A stretch of DNA of 64,000 bases from Alopecurus myosuroides (taxonomy: Eukaryota; Streptophyta; Magnoliopsida; Poales; Poaceae). Positions 56,779 to 64,000 of the stretch are shown piece after piece (the first letter of the stretch is position 1; each line of letters opens with the position of its first letter). Location: NCBI GenBank assembly GCA_028641055.1, contig CM054062.1:186495958-186559957 (forward strand). Reading direction: 5' to 3'. Both the position numbers and the translations under genes were made by a program. The notes beneath the pieces are model-generated. The model ran no database searches and was not told the origin of the DNA. It saw only the letters and a program-made list of their open reading frames with translations.

Positions 56779-59177
56779 ATGAAGAACCTCGTCATTGGCG
56801 AGATCGTCACCAACCCTGAAGGAGAGAAGATCGTTGATGACTTTGGCTGGGGGCCTGAGTCGGATCAGCTGGAAACCGGATCTGTCGTCACGATCGGCCG
56901 GGTCAACGTCTTCGTCGGCACGGTACGTGCGTCTGGTTTTATTTCTAATAATAACGAGTATGAATCTGTGTCAGGAGACGCCACCTGTGTTCAATCGGAC
57001 GGGGAAGAATCAGTAGGAATAGCAGAGCCGGATAACACGGAGACGGCACCCACCACTAAGACGGAACAGCCGGAGGAGCCGGTATGGACCCCGCGTGGCC
57101 AGGTCGTTGGAGAGGATGATACCGAGTCTATCTTGCACCTGCTTGAAGATCGGTATGAAGAAGATAGCTGCGAAGAGGAAGAGTATGAGTCTTCGCCAGG
57201 CATTGCGCGCCGAGTCGCAGTCTACACAGCCCTAGCAATAAATCTCAATCAGGGCGATGTGACGGCAGCCGCGACTGGTGCGGCGCAAGCGCTAGCCCAA
57301 CAGCAAGTTCCAATTAATGGAAACCCGGTTATAGCCCGGGTTGATGGTGAACCGGCATATGTTACCAGCGAAACTGGGGAAAGCGCTCATCTCAGAAACA
57401 CGTTTGGATTCAGGGCGAACAGAACAGCTGGGGCAGGAACATCACATCCACCCAACCCGGCTCTGTTCAGCAATAACCTAATCCTAGATCCCACAGTATT
57501 GGCAACGGTGATAACCCCAGAAAATGCCGCGACACGAGCCAGAGACCTAGACGTGGCTCGCCGAGCATTAGAGCAACAGAGGAGAGATGTAGAAGCTGAG
57601 AGGCAGGGGATGGCCTTGCGCCAGCGTCAGTTGGAAGAATTGGAGGATCGCATACATGCCCAAACAACTAGAATATATAATCAGAGGCATCAGACGAGAC
57701 TACCTGCGGCAGGCGGAAACCTAAAGCCGGCTACGTTGTTCGTTACACCTCAAGACCAGCCAATCCCGGCTGTGAACCAAGGAACCGGGAATCAAGGAGC
57801 GACGCTCAGAGGACAACCGACGAACGTACCAACCGGGTCACCTGTGCTACCCGTTGGGGTGCCCGGAGGCAATAATGTACAGCCACAACCGTCACGATTC
57901 CATACCCTGCCAGGTCACTTCAATAACCCCATGGATAACGTGTACGCCGCAACCCTAGCGCTCGACCGTATTCCGCTGGGAGAGTCGCCTCAAGCGATAG
58001 AGACCCGGCGGGCTATAGAGATGTTACGTACCGCGGTGGTGCAACAGGTCAATTACCCGGACAATAGGAGCGGGATGCATGGGATGCCGTATATCAGTCG
58101 GCAGGAAGGCAATACGAGGAACATTCAGTCGGCATCAGCACGACGGAGGGCAGAGCAGCAGCAAATGCCGCCTCCTCCACTTAGGCCAGCAGCTCCAGCA
58201 GTTTCAGCGGCACAGGCTATTGCGGCAAGGCGTGCGGCCGGGTCTGCGGTACGAGGTCCGGCAATTGGCGCGCCTCTTGCTGCGGCAGCCGAGATTTCAC
58301 ATGTTTCAAGAGTGAGGCCAGTACTGACAAACTTAGCCGGCCCCAAGTGTTTATCAGACGCTATTAGGGCCGAGCCTTATCCGGATAAGTTCAAGGAACC
58401 GGGTAAAGTTGTCAACTACGAGCCCACCATGGACCCCGAGACCTGGCTAAGCAGTTACGAGATGGCTATGTCTATTCGCAACGCTTCAGAAAAACTCCAA
58501 GACAAGTTTATGTATCTTATGATGTCTGAAGGAGCCGCAAAATTATGGTTCAACAATTTACCTGAGAGATCTATCAATTCGTGGAGTGAGTTAAAGTCGT
58601 CTTTCATCAAACATTTTCATGGAACCTGCAGAAAACTATACACAGTCGACGACTTAGATAGGTGTATCCAAAGAAAACGAGAATCAACACGCAGTTGGGT
58701 ACGCCGGGTCATAAAGATACTTCACTCTTCCACTGATATTCAGCCAAAGGACGCGATACAAGCTATGGCAAAAACATGCTGATACACGCCTTTGGTGCAA
58801 AAATTGGTGCGCATGAAATCCAGTAGGCATGTTTCAGAAATTACTATGGGGGAGCTGATGGATGCGTGCAACAAGCATGCCTCCACTGACACCACAAAAG
58901 AGGATATCGAGGACAAGAAAGGAAACGCTAACACGAACAGTAACGGAAGACACGGCAATGGGGCCGCGTCGGGTAACAATGGAGGTGGTAATGGAAACAA
59001 CCAGCATAAACGTCCGTATGAGGGGAACTCTGAGTTAGTCGCCAATACCGAGGCCGGGTTTCCAAGGCCTAGAGTTGATAGAAACTTTAACGGAGGAAAC
59101 TTCAACGGAGGAGGCAATTATCAAGGACCGCCACGGCCGGCTAACTACATAGAAGCCTTCAAGATGCCTTGCCCGCG
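56779..59177 (+). pseudogene. Element E gag polyprotein (Tat/Retand-type Gypsy), one nonsense codon, 3'-truncated
   Basis: ATG at 56779 (MKNLVIGEIVTNPEG) follows the primer site. The frame is open upstream to 56617, but that part lies in the LTR. Residues about 250-285 form a coiled coil (RALEQQRRDVEAERQGMALRQRQLEELEDRI in short pieces). The middle is Pro/Ala-rich. The Retrotrans_gag domain is near 58380-58780 (PETWLSSYEMAM, AAKLWFNNLPERSINSWSELKSSFIKHF, in pieces). A TGA at 58780-58782 interrupts the frame, which then continues unchanged (YTPLVQKLVRMKSSRHVSE) into an Asn/Gly-rich region. The frame is cut at 59177 by the LTR of element F. No zinc knuckle is reached. Confidence 0.85.
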
Positions 59178-62100
59178 TGTCGCACCCTGACTTCTAGGGG
59201 ATACTCACCGTACGAACTGGATAGCAGATGCTTGGATTATGGGGCATAACTGCTCCCACGTCCCAGCTTCCTGGTAGGCCTGCGCTTATGCGCGACAACA
59301 CAAGCCCTGCTATTCCATCGTCGATGTAAACTATCCACTAGAGATCAAAGGCACTTCCGTCGACGTACTTCAAACCATACACACATGGTACGTCAACGGC
59401 GTTTAACAAGTGATACCACAACAGATCTCTACGACGCAAAAGATTGAAATAACTTGCAAATGGCTCTCATTAGAGCAGAGATAGCAAATACAATCATTCA
59501 GAGGGCACATGCCCCAACAATACATCATTACATCACAGCGGAAGCATTCAACATGTCTGAGTACAGACAAGAACCAAATAGGCCTAAGAGGCCGGAAAAA
59601 AACAGACGGAGCCCATCCACGAAGTCTCGGATCCTGCCCGGGTCCGCTATCTACTCGTCAGCAGTCTCGTCATACTCCACGTAGTTGCCACCATGTAGAT
59701 CCTCGGAACGTCGTCTGCGTAAACCACAGCCCCAAAGGGGTCAGTACATAAACGTACTGGCAAGCAAGACTCACAGCTCACCAAAGTGCAACCCGTCAAC
59801 ACCAAGCACAGATGCCTTGGGTTCAACGGAAGAAAGGGGATATAAAAGATGCTGCAACTGGCTGCGCTAACCAACTACAGAGATTCTACCACTTCCGGCT
59901 AACAGAAAGGAGATAAGATCGAGGATTGTAACCAACTGAAAGATAACTTCAAACAAACCCATCCTGGATCTCGCCCCTTATCCAAAGAAGCAATCCGAGG
60001 ATAACCCACACAGTTGTGTTAAAGATGAATCAACTTATTGTGTCATCAACCTATTACTAGTCAAGTTATTAATCATTGGGTGTAACATGTTTGATCATTA
60101 TGTTTAAGTTGTCCTGAGTACTTGTTAGCCAGTACTTTCACCAAGTAATCCATAACCGCGGAAAACACGGCTTCTCGAGAAGATTATCCCTGCAGGGTTG
60201 CACCAATTTGGCCGTACACTCATGAATATCCCGCCAGATGGGATGCCTCCCACCAAGCGGGGCACTCAACACAACCAACCATTCTTCGCATCAAGCCCAA
60301 AGAACCTTGGGCGCACGGCTAATCAAGCCCCGAAGAAAAGGGACCCTCATAGCACTCTAAGACCGTGTCCCCCTATATGCCGACTACGAAAGTTCCACCC
60401 TGGCCTGGGCTCGCAAAAACATGCATGCGGCAAATGGAAAACACGAACTAAATGAGGCGATTTGGACGAGATGCGAATCAGGTCAAGTTGAGGGGGGCGC
60501 CCATACTCGCTTCCCAAATGCGGGTAGTGCGCTCATCATGGATCAGTAGACAAGACCCTTTTCCTATTAGGGTCGACACTAGCAGGCTCCAAAACCTCTC
60601 ATGGGCCTCCTGCCGGTGCCTTATCATCAAGTTTATTATTAATAGTAACATTAGCATGATTGATTGATTAAACATCGAGCCCCCACAACGTAATAGAGAT
60701 AGTAACAGAAAGTAACGGGTAACAGACTCGAGCAAAACAACCTAAGCATGCTAGTAAGACACTGGCTCAATCAATGATTATGGGTATGGAGGTGAGGCAA
60801 TATCAGGGTTAAAGGATTCATGTGATAGGTTCGTAACAGAATAACTACTACTAAGGCTAGCAGAAAAGAACAACGGAAAGTATCGGTAATCAATGTTGAA
60901 AGGAACACGATGGTTCATGTGAGTGATAACTTGCCTGCAAAACCCAGTAGCCTGGTACTGAGCTAACTCCTTAGAAGGGGTGTCGTAAGTATCGTCGGTC
61001 TCAACGTCGTCGTATATCCGGGAAGAAGCAAACAAACATTGCAGAAAGATAAACAATCAATATCATGGCAAAGGTGCACAAACATGGTATGATGCATGTC
61101 ATGTTAATAGATGCATCAAAGTAAACTACTTAACAACATAACACAATTTAATTGGACCCATATGCAAGGTGAATTGCATATGGATGCAAATTGTTTAGGT
61201 TGAAGCAATGATCTACATTGGATTAACAAGTGTAAGTAGTTAAACATGATGCATGCATGATGACAACAGAATAACAGCAAATAACAATGATAAATGCAAG
61301 TGAAAAAGGAATTTAACAAGGTTTGGAAATCATTTGTTAAGTTTGGAAAAAGTTGGTTACTTAAAACATGTCACACAAGTAATTGTTGTTTTCATCAAGT
61401 TTAAGTGTGCAAAACAAATAACAAAGTTGATATTTGAATAGAACATCAAATTTTAGTTGGATTACATGTTTCACATATTGGAATTGGACTTTGGATTAAT
61501 TAATTATGAATTAAACAATATTAAACAAGTTTTAATTGAATTAAACAAGATTTAAATGGTTTAGGCAATTTAAATTATTCAAACCAGAAAACAAATTTTA
61601 TATTTGAATAGGATATTAAAAAAGGGGTGAAAAACATATTTTATTTGACTTATTTGGAAAAGGTATGAATTAGTTATGAATTATTTCAATTTGCATTTGG
61701 ATTATCCAAATTTGAAATTTAAAAGCATTTTGAAAATTCAAAACAGAACACAAATAGTCTAGTTGGAAAGATTATGAAATTTTGAGCAATAAACATATAT
61801 AACTTTTCTTTATTGGGGTTATGGATTAAAAGTTATTGATTTTTAAAGTTTAGGGCTTTATTCTGTTATTTAAAAAGAAATAGAATTTAAACAGATTCGC
61901 TTTTAATCTTTTGTTACCGCATAGGATCTACACCCCAGCCACTGCCCTGCGGGGCCTAGCCAGCGTGGCGGGTTAGGAGGTGAGGTGGCACAGGGGGTGG
62001 CTGACCCGCGGGCCCATCGGGAGTGCGCGTGAGGGAAAGAAAAATGGGGCCAAAAACTGCGCCCCGCGGGACTCGATCCCGCGAGCTCGGGCGAGCGCAC

Positions 62101-63544
62101 CCGCGTGCGTTGCCAACTGCTCTGTGTGTGTGTTGGTGATAGAATGGAAACACGCGGGGGGTTATTCTGTGGTGCGGGACTTAACTGAAGTTGTTCCTAA
62201 CTGAACCCGCAGATGCCGATCGTTGTGCTGCAAACGGACAGGAACGCCGGCGAGTCGGGCGAGGATGGCGCTACGGGGAAGGATCGATTGCACGGTAGAG
62301 AGGGAAGGGGAGATGGAGGCGGGGTGGGGCTCACCGTGAGGGCCCGAGTCGCTGAGGTGGCGTGGAACCGCGGTGGTCGAGGGAGGCTGCTGCCGGCGCT
62401 GTCGATGGACAGTGGAGGCGTGGTCCCTCTCCGGCGACGGCGCGGCGCCTACGGTGCGTCCCAGCAAACGACGAGGGGATGGTGCGGTGCAGGACGACGT
62501 CGCGTTTCCATTCCCGGGGAGCGGAGCCCCTCGAGGTGACCGTGGCTGCCGGCGACGAGGGAGGAAGGTGGTGGTGCTCTGTGGTTCGGTTAGGTTCAGA
62601 ATTCAGAGAAACAGCGACTTGGAGATGAGATCGAGGGGGAGAGAGGGACTGGCGGCGATGGAGGGTTAGGGCTAGGGTTTTGCGGCAGGAGGTGGGCGCC
62701 GTGGCTAGTTAAGGAGAGAGGGGGCCAGTACGGCATGCCATCGGAAGGGCATGGAGTGATCGGAGGGCTATACTGCAGTCGTACAGGATGACGTGGGGAA
62801 GATGACAGTGACAGGGAAGGGGTATTGGGCTGGTTGGAAGTGGGTTGGGCTTAGATAGGCTGGGCAGGTTTTCTCCCTCTCTCTTTTGCTGTTTGTTTTA
62901 TTTATTTATTTTTGTAGAAAACCAAATTTGGAAGAAAAACATGAGGTTTTGTTCATATAAAAATTAGGAAAAATTAGGATAAATTTCTTAATTGAAATGC
63001 AACCACTTGGTAGCTTTGTTTTTCAAAAGGTTAAACATTTGCTTGCTGTTTGGAAATCAAACCAATTTAGATGAAATTGCAATATTAATTAATATTGGTA
63101 AAACAAAGCATTTCCATAGGGTTTTCCCCTAGGGTTTTTAAAGTGATTTAAGAATTTCAATTAGTGGTGAACTTCATGGATTCAAAAGGTACTGAATTTT
63201 AAGGATTGGTTTGAATTTGAAATGATTTAGAGTAATTGCTTGAATTAATTGATTGGAAAATTGGTTTGATTAAGGCAACAAATTGAGAAGTGAAAAACAA
63301 AGAGTAAAAGGGGTGTTTTTATTTGTTATTTTGGTTCCAAAAGTTGTAACAGAACAAGTATGAAAATAACCATTTGAATTTGTTTGAGTTTGAATTATGA
63401 AAGCAAGATAAAACAGATGCAAAACAAATATTAACAATGCAAACAATAATAAAACAATGCAATGAAATGATGACATGATGCATTGCTTGAAATAACACAA
63501 AGAATCAAACATTCTAGGGGTATTTTCATACTTGGGATGTTACA
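59178..63544 (-). repeat. Element F 3' LTR (4,367 bp), same family as the solo LTR at 16563-21595
   Basis: The plus strand begins TGTCGCACCCTGACTTC and ends CTTGGGATGTTACA. It aligns with the solo LTR throughout (for example 59454-59680 against 16834-17060). Flanking five-base words differ (CCGCG and AAACG), so it is not solo: the element continues to the right. The tandem array has three units here (anchors 61410, 61580, 61739). Confidence 0.85.
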
Positions 63545-64000
63545 AAACGCCCCCCCTTGAAGGAATCGCGCCCCGAGATTCCTACTGAGAAAAGAAAAGG
63601 TCCGGATACTTCTTGGGAAGATCCTCTTGAGCTATGTCACGTGAAACACATCGTGCACATTGGTTAGACGTCAAGGAATTTGGAAACCACCGGAATATTT
63701 CAAGTAAAAGGGAGAGGTATAGGTTTTGTATGGATGGTGTATAGCTGAAAAGAATTTGATTCATTTGGAGAATAGACTATCTGTAATAAGGTTGGAACAG
63801 AGTTATTGACATCAATGGAACACCAAGAATAATCATCAATGTCAGAATCATCAATATGAGAGTAACGAGGAATATGTGGCCTCCCATTAGAATTGGATTT
63901 TCTGTGACTGAACTTGGAAGTCAACATTTGAGATTCCGGAGAGTGAACGGTGATTTGATTGCTTAGTGGAACCAGAAATAGGTTGTGTGTTGTGGAAAAG
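63545..64000 (-). mobile_element. Element F interior, 3' end of pol and polypurine tract
   Basis: On the minus strand a G-rich tract (AAGGGGGGGCGTTT) directly precedes the LTR. Upstream of it is the end of a coding-like frame (DIAQEDLPKKYPDLFF..., then ...SRGAIPSRGG or in another frame NLGARFLQGG), the form of sequence seen at the ends of some Gypsy pol genes. The rest is beyond the window. The element lies in the gag of element E. Confidence 0.6.

Overview
Organism and character. This is nuclear DNA of a grass, most likely a Triticeae species or another large-genome Pooideae relative. The evidence is one intact intron-rich plant kinase gene followed by about 57 kb of nested retrotransposons, many with Athila-type LTRs (ends TGATACG...) and tRNA-like primer sites typical of those genomes. 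I see no rRNA, tRNA gene, CRISPR array or bacterial-style operon. Layout, left to right. (1) 1-2160: right end of a probable CACTA transposon, a 280-bp MITE, two odd small minus-strand ORFs, and the promoter of the kinase gene. (2) 2160-7060: a CBL-interacting protein kinase (CIPK) gene with a 5'UTR intron and 14 coding exons that join in frame to 448 aa. It is the only convincing host gene. (3) 7258-9010: a decayed LINE. (4) 9417-14190: a Copia element with 5' LTR, gag, protease, integrase and RT, all carrying stops or frameshifts and cut off at the 3' end by (5) a 1.47-kb fold-back element (14211-15679). (6) 15680-21994: an unassigned GC-rich repeat interrupted by a 5,033-bp solo LTR with GTGTT target duplications. 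(7) 21995-31650: an Athila-type LTR fragment, then a decayed Gypsy element G (Met-type primer site, gag, protease, RT). G is split by C, a complete non-autonomous Athila-like element (24176-30624, duplication CAACC). (8) 31651-45147: a giant palindrome made of two Athila-like 5' halves (LTR, primer site, gag) facing each other about a dyad near 35891. A 4,942-bp solo LTR (37315-42256, duplication TAGCT) sits in its right arm. (9) 45148-52956: a piece of Athila-like gag, then the 3' part of an Athila-like element B on the minus strand (integrase, ORF, 3' LTR) carrying a 1.5-kb Helitron whose empty site can be read from a sister copy. (10) 52957-64000: a nested series. A probable Copia/Sirevirus element D with an env-position ORF lies in B. 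Gypsy element E (short LTR, gag) lies in D. The 3' LTR of element F, same family as the solo LTR at 16563, lies in E. How the parts relate. The kinase would act in calcium/CBL signalling; nothing else here appears to work with it. The rest is a record of insertions: on the right the order of arrival is B, then D, then E, then F; in the middle G came before C. No retroelement open reading frame examined looks fully competent. The most unusual structures are the palindrome joined at a short sequence that reads the same on both strands, the 159-bp tandem array that expands within the 5-kb LTR family, the Helitron with a visible empty site, the env-position ORF of D, and the paired minus-strand ORFs upstream of the kinase. 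Family names for transposons are from memory of grass repeats and were not checked against a database.
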